From a beta proteobacterium L13 (GTDB lineage Bacteria; Pseudomonadota; Gammaproteobacteria; Burkholderiales; Chromobacteriaceae), in the NCBI GenBank assembly GCA_000335715.1, contig AMYZ01000004.1, positions 124,001-188,000 on the forward strand: a DNA stretch of 64,000 bases, given 5' to 3'. The position numbers were made by a program, and so were the translations under genes. Positions within the stretch are counted from its first letter, which is position 1. Every line of letters begins with the position of its first letter. Below the pieces are notes generated by a model. It ran no database searches. It saw nothing but the letters and a program-made list of their open reading frames with translations, and was not told where the DNA came from. This document shows positions 33,501 to 36,282 of the stretch, piece by piece.

Positions 33501-35887
33501 GCTTTGTGGGCGAGCTGGGCACACTGCAGCTGTCGGCTGACGGTGCATGGCAGTTTGCCCTGAGCGCTAACGTGCAGGCACTGGCCGCAGGCAGCAGCCG
33601 TCGCGAGAGCTTCACCGTGCAGACAGTTGACGGTGCCACGACCACGCTGACCGTCGAGATCATCGGCGTGAACGATGCCGCCGTGATCAGCGGCCAGCAA
33701 AGCGGCAGCGTGGCGCAGGACGGCGCGCACAGCAGCAGCGGCCAACTGCAGATCAGCGATATCGATGATGGCGAGGCGCAGTTCCAGGCCGGTAGCCAGG
33801 CAGGCAGCTACGGCGCCCTGCAGCTGGACGCCAGCGGCAGCTGGACCTACACCCTGAGCAACGGCGCGGCCGTGGCCAAGGGCCAGGCCGTGGTGGAGCA
33901 GTTCACCGTACTGGCCAAAGACGGTACCAGCAGCACCGTGAGCATCAGCGTCACTGGCGGCAACCACGCTGCGGTAATCGGCGGCCAGCAAAGCGGCGCA
34001 GTAGCCAAGGATGGCCAGCAGCAGGCTAGCGGCCAGCTCAGCATCAGTGATGCCGACGCCGGTGAAGCCGTGTTTGTGGCGCAGACTCTGGCTGGCCAGC
34101 ACGGCAGCTTCAGCCTGCAGGCCGACGGTAGCTGGGCTTACCAGCTGCAAGACGGCAGCAGCATCGCCAAGGGCGTCACCGTGCAGGAAAGCTTCCAGGT
34201 GCAAAGCGCCGACGGTAGCCGCAGCACCGTGGTGATTGCCGTTACCGGTGGCAACCACGCCGCCAGCGTCAGCGGCCAACTGGCCGGTGCCGTGGCACAG
34301 GATGGCCAGCGCAGCAGCAGCGGCCAACTGCTGGTGAATGACATCGATGCCGGCGAAGCCGTATTCGTGGCAGCCAGCAGCCAGGGCAAGTACGGCCAGC
34401 TGCAGCTGCAGGCCGATGGCAGCTGGGTTTACCAGCTACAAGACGGCAGCAGCATTGCCAAGGGTGCCATCAGCCAGGATAGCTTCACCGTGCGTACCGC
34501 CGAAGGCACTAGCGTGCAGCTGGTGATCACCGTCACCGGTGGCAACCACGCCGCCGTGATCGGTGGCGCACTGAGCGGTGCCGTGCAGCAAGGCGCCAGC
34601 ACGCTGGCCAGCGGCCAGCTGAGCATCAGCGATAGCGATGCCGGCGAAGCCGCCTTTGTGGCCCAGCGTTACCAGGGCAGCTACGGCGTGTTCAGTCAGG
34701 CGGCAGACGGGCAGTGGCAGTACCAGCTGCAAGACGCCAGCGCACTGGCAAAAGGTGCCGTGGTGAACGAAACCTTTGTCGTGAGCAGCCTGGATGGCAG
34801 CCAGCGCACCGTGAGCATTGCGGTGACCGGTGGCAACCACAGCGCCGTGATCAGCGGCGACAGCCAGGGTAGCGTCAAGGCCGATGGCAAAGTGCAGGCC
34901 GCAGGCCAGCTGCAGGTCAGCGATATCGATCAGGGCGAAGCCCGCGTACAGACAGGCAATCTGGCCGGTGTATACGGCCAGCTCAGCCTGGGTGCGAATG
35001 GCCAGTGGCAGTACCAGCTGGCCGGTAACGCCAGCCTGGCAGCCGGTAGCCAGCAGCAAGAGCGCTTTACCGTGCTGTCGCAAGACGGTACAGCCCGCTT
35101 CGAGATCGTGATTGCGGTGGCCGGTGCCGATGTGCCAGCCCAGCCGGTGATTACCGAGCCGCAGACCGACCAGCAAGTGGTGCAAGCGCTGCAACTGGCC
35201 AATGGTGGCAGCAGCACGGCAAGCAATACCGCTGGCAGCACCGCGGGTACCACTAGCCAGGCAAGCCAGCCATCCGGCAGCGGCAGCAGTCAGGCCGAGC
35301 CTGGCCGCACCGGCAGTGCCGCTGCGGGTAGCCAGCAGCAGGCAGCCGAGGGTGAGGGCGAGCAGGATAGCCAGCAGCCGGTAGTGTCGCTTGCCACACT
35401 GGGCGAGGTACTGTTTACGCCTACCCAGCCGCTGCAGGGCAACCTGCCGCCGGTCAGCAATGTGGTGGTCCAGCTTGCAGCGCCAGTAAGCCCGGCACAG
35501 CAAACCATGCAGGATGTGGTGCTGAGTGAGCAGGCCGAGCCGGATACTGCTGAAACACCGGCTGCACAAGCCGCCGCAGGCCAGCCGGAAGCCCCGGCAA
35601 CCGAGGTGGCGCCTGCCGTGGAGGCTGGTAGTGATGTGGTATCATCCGCCGCGCCTTCCGCCCCGTCGGATGCTGCTGATGAGCAGCCTTCTGCCCAGCC
35701 GGAAGCTGCCGCCGAGCCAGACAATACTGCGGCAGCACAGGCCGCCAGCGATGTCATGGCACAGGCACAGGATATGGCCCTGGGGTTGGCCGCGCTGACC
35801 AGCGTGGGCCGTAGCAAAATTCTGTGGGACCGTCAGCCAGGCAGCGGCAAGCGCGCTGCCGAGCGCGGCACCAAGAATCGTCGATAA
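6563..35887 (+). CDS. giant LEPR-XLL/DUF4347/pentapeptide/RTX/VCBS repeat surface protein
   Basis: One uninterrupted frame encodes 9774 residues. Order of parts: a basic, non-hydrophobic N-terminus with no classical signal peptide; a LEPR-XLL-type motif VEPRLLL at 45-51; a DUF4347 domain at about 97-262 (VVVLDSS, HVISHGSE, LYGCDVA); beta-rich sequence; pentapeptide arrays at about 817-1256, 1631-2026 and 2396-2936; a long series of beta modules at about 3310-6910 of the type TFTLSFTDGTKTYTT...VVFAGD; two EF-hand-like Ca loops near 6320 and 6355; RTX-like repeats at about 7250-8780; seven VCBS repeats at about 8840-9520; a Ser/Gly/Gln/Ala/Pro-rich tail with a basic end. DUF4347, RTX and VCBS parts are typical of secreted bacterial adhesins. 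Cell adhesion or matrix function is inferred. It is flanked by a TolC-type channel and by adaptors plus a SecA-like motor. Start chosen by GGAG spacing. Confidence 0.93.
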   Translation: MSRQPKKKPHTGRNPALWIRSLLNVPAGGRGRQVGRQPSLLVEQVEPRLLLSADGLVLPPTPQQQEHEAIVVPQDLLLGQFAGSLAGQHAALRQTVNEVVFVDPAVDNYEQLLAQVVSRPDEGRAPGQLEVVVLDSSRDGLEQMSGWLRQYQGIRAVHVISHGSEASLQLGNSVLDDMNLAERAETLLGWRNALATGADVLLYGCDVAKGSRGAVFVEALSRVTGADVAASDDLTGNPAQGADWLLEMATGQLQVKPLFALSTLDYLGVLASHPVANGLQDSNITVDNGDTVDLSQVAGDLVITVGQSGLTVRYADATRPGTLTITGGAGLHLLGGQGSNRFIIEDASRVASIIAGNDAQDSVELKGLAGLSKDGSGKTVVTMGANSFTVDKVEQFSGDISLGASAQSALTQAMDKWNEAAAQLVNLPQLQNKVPLLDKTLGELLGSALSATPGVLDNLGKILGFDKAAAAIASATNLGSLASALQDEINSGVAGSPFTVSAVLAGDWSELRLSLQFDATRTLKVNPALSQDISQKLAAAGFAIDAMSELDAVLGLRGKVDIGLNLAGLSGLTGNLGGAAFLRVAPLVVGLDLAARNVSATVGLSRQVFGSGAAAVAVSNGSIDLNCRTELRFAEGFCDEQGRLPLAKLDGSVITNGFKVNATGRLNAVLPLNATLGNFNLSAYGTPTLILETDELFRVVSGEKVSVTSPSVSLDVSLSAQVQQSILDMLGGTKELGEKLPFGLFDQKIPGVDKSLAELLNEGSSSAADGIGGVFNLKDAAKTYFDGFSGGSLPSIRGLVASLSAKLSSLFSKSFDISQFNWSGKNLAGFDFAAFATLKGLSLDFLRGMNFSGADLRGARFNGLDLSGINFSGARLNGASFSLATLRGVNFSGAWLDGVSFAGLDLRGVNFAGASIGGVNFTGAAAFGVNWAGVRFPQLSLPNVTNLISDIDLGSLFGADSGWKQLKWGLDLSALKLDWSRFDLSGIDFSGVNLSGFKLAGANLRGVTFDGANLSGVDLSGAFGWQVKWGSALTDALTKLENLISDINLSFNGIGSFKLWQTTTDFSGFNFSGWDLSGLNFSGKNFSDALFRGVNFGGASLGGATFNINTDFSWADWRGIDLTGINSLLGKFRGVNFSGLNFSGISFDSLVLDLSGARFAGASNLAGLFSGLSASVKRLFTGADFSGVDLSGLSALTTFKFAGFKRVNFSGANLSGLDFSGVDLSFASLRNVSLADLKLDGALLSGVDFSDVVGAVKSAAKAFYDALTKLPSLLSADMLKSMNKLVVEDILATGANGPSFAFSGGLSFNGNALDLRLNLQANVDRSFEAAFHFSTADLVNNSMLPVFDVSGTAMGRAVFALNFDIGARIGLLDKNVAGVVNVPLPASLDPYFRLNRLDAAASLGVANLTANISLANLGNASLENGQFSLAVGGRMSLNGPSGEGLLRWSELSALKAANPGDWWKKLVTLTPSTKLDASFGVSVNLSNASLSALVGTPYITLNTDQLFRISDEGLVVYQSPSVSVDVKLSAEQKTQLLTVLDKLKAAGEGAFNPDFLSVKLPGIGKSLSDLFGSKSADPGSTFFNRLLNLSDAANAYFNTTKLAATPPADAGDATLLGLVNALNTALSQKVAIDFDASQSDWSGKNLANVSFAGLNLRGFNFNGADLTGADFSGADLTGATFAGANLSFAVFASRKPDGSVDRSSGKAGAARLEGVNFSGARLKGVNLGGLDLRAANFDLADISTTKFDKASLVAASFTDSVVSVSTSIANALFSGVLPAELLRATGTAIDLDPVTGAADLSGFDLGGFNFSGLDLSGIKLANAKLVAANLYGVKFGAANLTGADLSGAYLAGADLASATVSGATKLDGALFAKTDIVPTLASGSALVIKQGTSLAGLNLSGYDFSGIDFNGVDLSGTRLVGAVFTGARLVGAILSDKTDFSQADLRGLATVAANGSDPLVSLPATLKGIFAGADFSGLNLSNISFSGLNLAGANLQGATVNGADFALANLRAANLLLVTGTPASAKGAVYDGDTRWFVGASKWAGVQKAAAAPSSAHLYDGPLFDFRGTLDTSGTEIRIALNFQINLNRQVAMGFALGSSDLPEAARKLLPQFALSGTALADIKAAADIDLGVVLGSVTKGSGAASITLPSAAQVQTYINVNRLQAEAELQLQNLQALLNVAGLLDVGIEQADISLKAAVKAVLDDPDNRDGKGRVYLSEIAAAKGGLAGLIHSDSIASLSGAITLNAKGQGFNLNDFGLPVINLEAPVLFKPDASTGKMVLQRPDASLDVRLTTTLRDKLLEVLDKVDSTANQNVLGVGLLNSKVPGLDKSINELLGFDTDSGDAVDIKVFALKQAAQEFFAKYTFTGSDYPTLREATQHLKKELAKKFGLPLDANRRDWSGEDLSNHDFTKQTSLRGYNFSGANLSGANFSGLNLDGVNFSGANLQGAIFDAKTSLRGASFDGADLTGISWTAVDLRSVNFANANLTAANLEGKDLSGADLSGALLETANLKKTNLRNASLARADLSGARLENALAIGASFAWASYDNNTFLDGMVVDRTVKAVFGTTLSEKVIYLGKGGVTLDGQGYNWKGWDLSFIDFSVFQNLTIKDFDWSGVNLRGVNFSGITFAGSINLKGVFAVDVTWPSIDFSSVFKFDGGSGFFFNSTGSGLSLPSWLTSITGYLPSLDFDFKFNGLLSLKGWDLSGLDFSGLKLNLSDIDLSFANLANLKFGELVLNFNTNWAGSIWSGLSFSTGKWPSLNGIFRDVDFSGFDFSGFKLPGSWGFDGLHLPDFSGARFSGALNIGEFLLGLKIKLDLDLKLDLSKINIDFSFADFSGLDLSKLRELFDGISWPAGVTKPADANGWLGKLFQGFKLPSVNLSGLKLPDIVFDFSKLDLSFANFKGISFATPSFKGFNFNAANLRGIDLSGLLDWVLSASKAMFNKTDAWVGTVAGKLATLEMDAVVLDEVFADDVSGPEFAVLPMFDTTGNEITLGLGVKINLDRSLEKQFDLVKLGLPNDALSKLANFSGSGTAIGRLVLHADMEAGLAVGTKSGDNALNLPVPTNADMYFRVNRFDAGAALNVYALQANVSLLGDLAGVSLKDSDFALKAAAKVVVTDPDNSDGKGRITLKDLAALSGQGKTIGSLFAVTPAASLEGNFTFDAQLAGVNMGMFGNPTLAIRSEIVQGKLTPQFFFDVSIDDDRVKENLTSIFGQAANIGSSLDGMGFMSGNLPLVGKSLGGIMQSEDGRKLGDVLSFRRVEGDQRISVLDDYYKKAGPHTYSGLIRQMKDYLAATGDYSGLQSLFPNQYGETQAGPFTIGGGLELQGSNELQIVDLGGASGGSFKLALAHGGKTYTTGAILYNASADSVKDALLHARNGSDELAGLKVDVAQLDGRYQVTFAGSLAAIDVAALTVADNLLVKNGNAVSAAVRTQREGGSKELRLDLKLDLSKTASLPFNLGAGLDNLGLKLKGSGDLDLTAEVKLDLSFGFNFTSLNDAANIGDNLFMQANQISAKASASMQNFNAGVSLGILDGQIDNGTMKFEAKASAGLTPEAGNASRNGERVAFNKLSKLGEQVNAKGDVYAVADLPIKANLFGGDLTKLTGGANPKVVVEWGSESAPVDMASIGTTAPTIRKENFTNLASLSNMTPAQMVQLLANVGDFLNQFRDSDLFDIKVPFSGADLGDVFDFGYGWTKVLNERLQGITAMDLTATKAISPVLADDVAFDLVLKRPGDAVASKYTITVKAAETAGFKSINELAELINGKVAEVMNGALKLNSSLPVWVTEGQSNSSTQASQQSGNGDAAKVTQVQQGGQADNAVLLLDIGTASGTLTLKNVGNGTTATVTLGASDSDADIASALQTNVAKVFATNAANLKVSGSRADGFRIEFAGSLAGKAFMAKESVAGLVVTAGSSSFLFKPGMREGVVTFPAAGGSGAGSFTLLADKDLAALQNDIRQAVATATGKNAGEITVSGDRSNGFRITFANAAPAQLAASMEVGGINAMSVSFVAPANATSAVSETLSHSVGVSEVKVLAFTGYERGTFELELYGKKTGPIRYLNNAVDAQALAIQQALEGIVGKGNVEVSFPQKDPLDPIGKKANYGSAPKFKITFKGSYAQQNIPDMTVYFGGLKSGSYVPAGAVRGVELIEFKPGVNKRGEVQTVAVSAAAATPASFTLSFTHDGKTYTTGTLNSNMGSGDIRSQLLAATAAGGAKLGDIKGLELGVSLAERGAWKVSFGGSLAGVELAELQVGNLANTVNPTVSLASVQEGRFRSEVQQVVLAASSGLMRVQLGDGALSATFSALATAKELQAILEAMPDIGTGNVVVSGEPQKWTISFQGRLSGRDVPALVFSPVQELALQAAASGVTSFSVKLAGSAAASKTVTITGFDHEQVRVALQDALGSLSGVGAGNVSVAGQDGKWLITFTGELAGQVMAGVELTRTVDTTVEKVKAKAVSAAMIQVSAIEPQLKAGGITWGKLQFKPVNVDDFETFAIGPSAGVAIEVVTPGTAQVSEVQRVRIVNAAVGAASQFELHFTDKTGKKVDINGLAVDISASALQDAINSEFSKAGIDGSVTVAVAVMNQPAGTRVPEGTRAFDITFAGNLAKGSQPAFTATYQSMRANPGAQMVAYTLQQGAAATATSVAKNEVQRLTISHAVGGTYGFSQRVGTEDYTLNEPFTYGASADQQIADLKKAGLDDAAIAALTEGKSAAEALGIRQAKLIELGLRKAFATGPKAIAGADVTVTAVAGLPDTFDIVYGGSLAGENLPTLRTNSSQLKGAAQAAGDKGYAGIDLLGLNAMGQEARTQTGPKFNTLEDFAAVLQDAVNELLPKGETFNVTARFDAQAMDFMFDLRFTPAMPQQLVPLDFGFDLSPVGDFNAKGKLVLNAGIDFVTTIGLDFNRPDNFTAVGGTVSKAVLQGKASDGVANVGRVLFNQSAAYNASSNPAVDAKFTIDIDGERYQLTLDAARQANNSNVEDLLADLNALLDEAAVKASGKLAVLGYNKLGQAARFSLVDVAGKKQLQLSLYGSGLVEVSLSGQAVSVTVGSETKSINAAANVLGLTGSQKIAAVPVAAPADGKLSASTTFDLIINGADDKASGGMTATGEDNAINVAINQSAFANNTSVEDLAADIQAALDATTTLGPLEGKVLPSGKVVSNLGEVLKVKVLAKGTGKVIVFVTQGQLISTLGFRVADTDPLVRQLGIQPGTVYKSRGVSLFLQDTLLGGKIVAGVEDFSATGKLGFVSVSMDQMKAAIDAGVNVQMQNGASGQAGDRVYVSDLLDAGSRNDSLLGSRGDISLTAGQSKALGALAVDPVTGQLPLDVGLRVTLTDPAVNGGKAIALDVTVLAANAANNTSLTDLAGDVNTAIKAALTAWAGKQVPPLATVPFDGHTFVTLGDLYKLDGSVETAGAVLKFTAPTAAAMSVVGRSLIKDYFTPITFSDSTYGVGTQPTASLTIEGIKVDAGGLNLLPPDANPSIDISLPIVDVWKGVTSLKDAVDVRVTGADVLMGFRKLSWVQLIDGLKMVGNLLGQMDSFAFLNQNIPLIDRSVNDMLDVASSLAHALDKLGSNPAQGVTELRKVLSESFGMPIYDPARPDVFGINIDYDAKTNALAITIPYVIKLADQNFSLAMDLEKLGDLIGGDTVKQLMGAVSTLADVGGSAKIGLKSSAMLNIALGVDLDSGELFVFDHDNNGTADNYKDDKGTFAQLGLEVNGQDMNFAAGLGPLSLKISNGIANVLARAGLYLNDEAAGSAGHGDGRHYLSSAVAVSVLQQGDSVALQWQDAAANFTVTGNTGGAVIKLVPPADDATTTADETFRLKLVIGGNTYYTDSFSRSYDADAMQALLDKALFFGPQALKGSVSVTAVNPSDPSQGWKVNLSGTALTGKTVTITAHALKEGEAALGSADTIQWVRVPSGSGGSFTLLVDIAGKTYTTDDIAWNASAADVAAALNAKLAAVKVGDVAVAVSVAAHNAANLAQGWDVRFIGGLAGKAVAAMSANTSKLTHQGAVAVVPVVAGKDPGGLQTATVARVSVVAGSSGTFDLKFSAGGVNYVAANLAYNISAADLQASLNQAVGAGYSGIEVVVDKNHGGFSIRFGGNKLAGKMVTVTADTTKLKASPFGTLFNNLDVDFDGTASVLLPASVELDSELVELGQTLIPGLESTYQVGNIEVRINSLKALAQAMLQGVSVSSVLIKTAGEYDATKIINYALPNLDKVYSVMALKNPLIQLIRNPAIIIDGIDYALKGIQKSLDAMASLPLPLIGSQLKKGTQFVGDFRSSVIAKISDFVNSSVTTYGGMDNALRQVLFEAFTNDSNGDGKIQAASLDQWLEKGEAAGDNPFLNFLKDYNGDKLITADDIVVEFLAMGLTGVANGTRLGYTLAGTKDKQRGDKKGGDVVNTLAGHDALQEAKALQFRMHLGQSLLSRDIDLSFDMGLPGLSLEVDGGVQLDLGWDFYLGFGVNTTDGLYLVSNMAGKAGLPDGKYVAPENEAAYLAANPVIANPWSLAPGEAVKEISITFDAYLIASGGGQLDVTNSAQESGFTFTKGDAGTYTLSFTDGTKTYTTAAISRSASASQIQTALNKAVSKSYEGITVTAQRDPATGKLTGHKVVFAGDKFKDKTVTLSADASKLKDSTKPASMTAKIFFLQGKLVDDHGDSIVGPDASVETPFTKNSEGGLFDLSSGRDIGSRTWFHGGFAIDMIDRAGSNDGRITFGEMTRGKFSDLFVSEVSGKAQANFKMDLSIEGSKVLPRLVADFHLTWGLKPASNAKGYDALFDTSPKVWITELGIDVGSFFSDFLGPIVGKVQQITKPLQPIIDGLQKPIPGLSELAGQDYSLLKLATVLGKGDKRIEFINTFITMVDLFNSIPVDAEGLIIPIGRVFNLAGDLTDASSRKGASLKGQTQDVNKALDTPKQSAAAPAASGGSSGSGSTPAKTPSASGTKGFLAKLNNPNNAFKIPLLQDLSKVLDLIMGKPVDLVTYTPPSLGMGVKINVGNMVYPGVEVGMFGSLDAKINLTLGFDTSGIIKFIDSGNALDILDGFYVSDNIRGGIDYPEIEVTAKVGIYGELDAFVLSAGVKAGLKLVGALDFWDEEGPGANDGKFRAKEIINALMCNPLNVVEASLAASIFMNVYVEALGISVYDETIFEIELFKLEWTPTPCMPILASDDNGDGTWVLHLGSFDGANLIDIDATYGNDINKQAKDRINRNTEDGDEKFVIKEIGKGEIEITATLDGVEYVKTYSGVKRILGYAGKGNDIIDASGLKTIRAVLIGGSGKDQIIGGLVDDILIGGTGTTVLRGNGGNDLLIARAGSTEMIGGVGSDSYRFLENWASATVHDDGGDTANVFDFSAVTTDLVLDTAGLNVASGSSLMSFDALTEVGLIVGGQGDDTIDMSAEDAMLHINVSNVSEAAIEQQASLGKEAGAKLDSLITADEALDEGIITNTATGKANGENKFGDRLFRFLGVENLIGGSNSDVFVFANQAAITNSIYGGPTRGVGLSGGTEKSGARNILDLSQYNSGVRINESGRAYTIPAAVKGPLADVPSESRFTSDAAKVTVRGFHTMIGGAGDDVLVGDATQNVILGMRGNDVLVGMEGNDLLVADTLKMKDSGKLVELVSGKPAWELLPSRVWTWYGTTIQNAKLGDLSGAQVLIGGLDTNDGNDVMMGSSGADRFYTGGGDDTVVGDFGRLAFEARGELKDGDASQAQSSANGSGGNDTVVGLNGNHVVLGGLGQDTITLGNGNNLVLGDLGSFTLKSDTRLTLTAQTSVGNSFDENGGADTITLGTGSNVVIAGAGADRVTINDAAASRNVVLGDSGQVVFGTAKKDAHLLQSVEAQVRETTGADDIISLQSGNAVLAGGAGADVITVSASASTAANYRYVTGDHAIFRFDTLGGLTDLLTTDVADATGGNDKVTIASSGMSSNIGLNMVIAGMGSDTVLVSAEIDPVTGEIRRGTATSQDILLGDNGEIHRTAADASNGQRNLMLQVKSTVNDKGGDDILASGDGGKVLLGGFGADTLYARDGAQLVVGDNGELNYDSVARNGILREMQSTDPVIGGADRILLRDGIKHVIGGIGADVIDIDASGLPQSANPATVTGLDLQDNLAGSQGRFVAGDNARFSYDTRSGLTDVVTTDAITATGGDDVISLGQKDLATNLGLQVVFGGMGADQIVVRSVARSQDILFGDNGELRRKPLGYGVLSASSLATSLGGDDQIRTGKGDKLIVGGFGSDRIVAETVREGSAVERVLALGDSGRVVFDAAGGQQLQKLESTDIGFGGDDQITLGDGDITVVAGYGRDVVQVNSSENAFRTLVGDNAQLLFSGEGDAARQAASLVSLLTLDQTAVSGGGDTLQIGTTGAIAGELGEAQLVGGMGEDVLSVYGASVNAVLLGDNGQIQRNSGRNQALLSVGSLLPEQGAGDTLTLTHGEHVVIAGQGADKVTAGKGFGVVLGDSGNVSFGSSGKLASVSSSGIAQGGNDVLQLGVGVSAIDGDKVVVGGFGADTISVQSQRGTASLASERAVAGDNASMIFDIAGRLTSFGTLDSDPSTGGNDEITVSMTGDAIAGVMADFNIVAGGMGSDRINVLGSVLSRDVVSGDNLDYRRSGAATGYQHLFAESSQPQSGGDDSIRVGSGDKLLFGGAGNDKVESLTVAGDRNIAFGDAGSVSFAVDGSGKLVRVGTQSDSSGGDDTLNIGAGTAYVFGGFGRDALALSGGDAAMRVVAGDGAQANFDANGALQLVQSTGSDAADPLLTSDSFVLPNTGRNIVLGGTGVDTLAGSVELDAANPQHSIIPGSGLADLVRQIVSVVMLGEYGEMGVTTTGYVKPQNGSGGGVVVGDLDGKASLTEDSSTRASGRIAYPALSGGVASFDPASNTQQGRFGKLEVKVDGSWSYTLGNDSASNARVQALRDGDVRTEVFVLTTTDGSQTTVTLTINGSNDQPQAQLSSLVEDGATSSSGRLQDSLAGLASVFLPGSFVGELGTLQLSADGAWQFALSANVQALAAGSSRRESFTVQTVDGATTTLTVEIIGVNDAAVISGQQSGSVAQDGAHSSSGQLQISDIDDGEAQFQAGSQAGSYGALQLDASGSWTYTLSNGAAVAKGQAVVEQFTVLAKDGTSSTVSISVTGGNHAAVIGGQQSGAVAKDGQQQASGQLSISDADAGEAVFVAQTLAGQHGSFSLQADGSWAYQLQDGSSIAKGVTVQESFQVQSADGSRSTVVIAVTGGNHAASVSGQLAGAVAQDGQRSSSGQLLVNDIDAGEAVFVAASSQGKYGQLQLQADGSWVYQLQDGSSIAKGAISQDSFTVRTAEGTSVQLVITVTGGNHAAVIGGALSGAVQQGASTLASGQLSISDSDAGEAAFVAQRYQGSYGVFSQAADGQWQYQLQDASALAKGAVVNETFVVSSLDGSQRTVSIAVTGGNHSAVISGDSQGSVKADGKVQAAGQLQVSDIDQGEARVQTGNLAGVYGQLSLGANGQWQYQLAGNASLAAGSQQQERFTVLSQDGTARFEIVIAVAGADVPAQPVITEPQTDQQVVQALQLANGGSSTASNTAGSTAGTTSQASQPSGSGSSQAEPGRTGSAAAGSQQQAAEGEGEQDSQQPVVSLATLGEVLFTPTQPLQGNLPPVSNVVVQLAAPVSPAQQTMQDVVLSEQAEPDTAETPAAQAAAGQPEAPATEVAPAVEAGSDVVSSAAPSAPSDAADEQPSAQPEAAAEPDNTAAAQAASDVMAQAQDMALGLAALTSVGRSKILWDRQPGSGKRAAERGTKNRR
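9012..10330 (+). repeat. pentapeptide-repeat array 1 of the giant protein
   Basis: About 440 residues are built from A(N/D)LSG-type five-residue units (for example GADLRGARFNGLDLSGINFSG), which fold as right-handed quadrilateral beta-helices in known family members. Phe or Leu recurs at the centre of each unit. The array is interrupted by short Trp-rich insertions. Confidence 0.9.
11455..12640 (+). repeat. pentapeptide-repeat array 2 of the giant protein
   Basis: A second array of the same five-residue units (for example GADLTGADFSGADLTGATF) starts with the same lead-in as array 1: a D-x-S-Q-x-x-W-S-G-K-N-L segment. Between the arrays lies a beta module with PYFRLNRLDAAASL-like sequence. Confidence 0.9.
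13750..15370 (+). repeat. pentapeptide-repeat array 3 of the giant protein
   Basis: The third and longest array again opens with a DWSGEDLSN lead-in and contains clean runs (GANLSGANFSGLNLDG). Its second half is diluted by longer insertions (SSFKLP-like and DLDLKLDLSKI-like stretches). It is followed by a beta module related to those after arrays 1 and 2 (LDEVFADDVSGPEF, YFRVNRFDAGAAL). Confidence 0.88.
16500..27300 (+). repeat. series of about 100-residue beta modules in the giant protein
   Basis: Copies share the pattern G-(T/S)-F-x-L-x-F, GKTYTT, SASAxxIQxALNKA and a closing V-x-FAGxLAGKxV. Clear examples lie near 16570, 18030, 19050, 24300, 24660 and 26200. They are interspersed with longer unrelated helical or beta stretches. 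They look like stalk or filler modules; I do not recognise a named family. Exact borders need an internal alignment. Confidence 0.65.
28320..32900 (+). repeat. RTX-like calcium-binding repeats with a three-part higher-order repeat
   Basis: The block opens with canonical GGxGxDxL nonapeptides (IGGSGKDQIIGG, GNGGNDLLIA). From 29630 on it settles into units of about 70 residues, each with a GGxGxD calcium-loop motif and a GD(N/S)(G/A) strand. Three unit types alternate: GDSG-x-V-x-F, GDNA-x-x-x-F...LT, and GDNGE-x-x-R. The triplet recurs near 30013, 30662, 31325, 31924 and 32552. RTX repeats bind calcium and fold after export. Confidence 0.88.
33088..35130 (+). repeat. seven VCBS repeats
   Basis: Seven units of about 95 residues each contain ASGQLxxxDxDxGEA, GxYGxLxLxADGSWxYxL and a closing (V/I)xxTGGNHAAV or IxGxND segment. 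These are the marks of the VCBS family found in RTX and other giant adhesins. The inner five are the most alike, suggesting recent tandem duplication. Confidence 0.9.
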
Positions 35888-35928
35888 CAACGTTTTTTCG
35901 TAACCATTGCTAGAAGCAAGGAATGAAC

Positions 35929-36216
35929 ATGAGCCAACAACAAGAGAACAACGAAGCCGTCGTGCCACAAATCGTGTGGGATGATTCCCGCATGGTGACC
36001 ACCTACGCCAACGTGTGCAATGTGCTGGGTACCCGCGAAGAAATCATGGTGCTGTTCGGTGCCAACCAAGCCTGGCAGAGCGACCAGAAACAAGTTCAGG
36101 TTACCCTGAGCAACCGCGTTGTCCTGAACCCGTACGCCGCCAAGCGCCTGCTGACCATGCTGGAACTGGGTCTGAAAGAGTACGAAGCACGCTACGGCGA
36201 GCTGAAACTGGGCTAA
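35929..36216 (+). CDS. small DUF3467-like protein
   Basis: This is a 95-residue acidic cytosolic protein. It carries the DUF3467-type pattern: an N-terminal YANVCNVLGTREEIMVLFG segment, a central stretch ending LSNRVVLNPYAAKRLLTML and a C-terminal amphipathic helix LKEYEARYGEL. Function in the family is unknown. The start at 35929 is preferred over ATG 35923 because AAGGA (35918-35922) then lies 6 bases away instead of overlapping. It sits between the giant gene and the export genes, so a chaperone-like or assembly role for the giant protein is possible but is only an inference. Confidence 0.8.
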   Translation: MSQQQENNEAVVPQIVWDDSRMVTTYANVCNVLGTREEIMVLFGANQAWQSDQKQVQVTLSNRVVLNPYAAKRLLTMLELGLKEYEARYGELKLG

Positions 36217-36226
36217 ACCCCCTCGC

Positions 36227-36258
36227 GCCGCCAGCCTTGCCGCTGGCGGCTTTTCTTT
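36227..36258 (+). terminator. terminator or attenuator inside the export cluster
   Basis: GCCGCCAGC (36227-36235) pairs with GCTGGCGGC (36242-36250) over a 6-base loop, followed by TTTTCTTT (36251-36258). It separates the substrate/channel half of the cluster from the transport-machinery half and would lower expression of the latter relative to the former. Confidence 0.8.
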
Positions 36259-36282
36259 GTCTGCCGTTTGCCGTTTGCCTAC

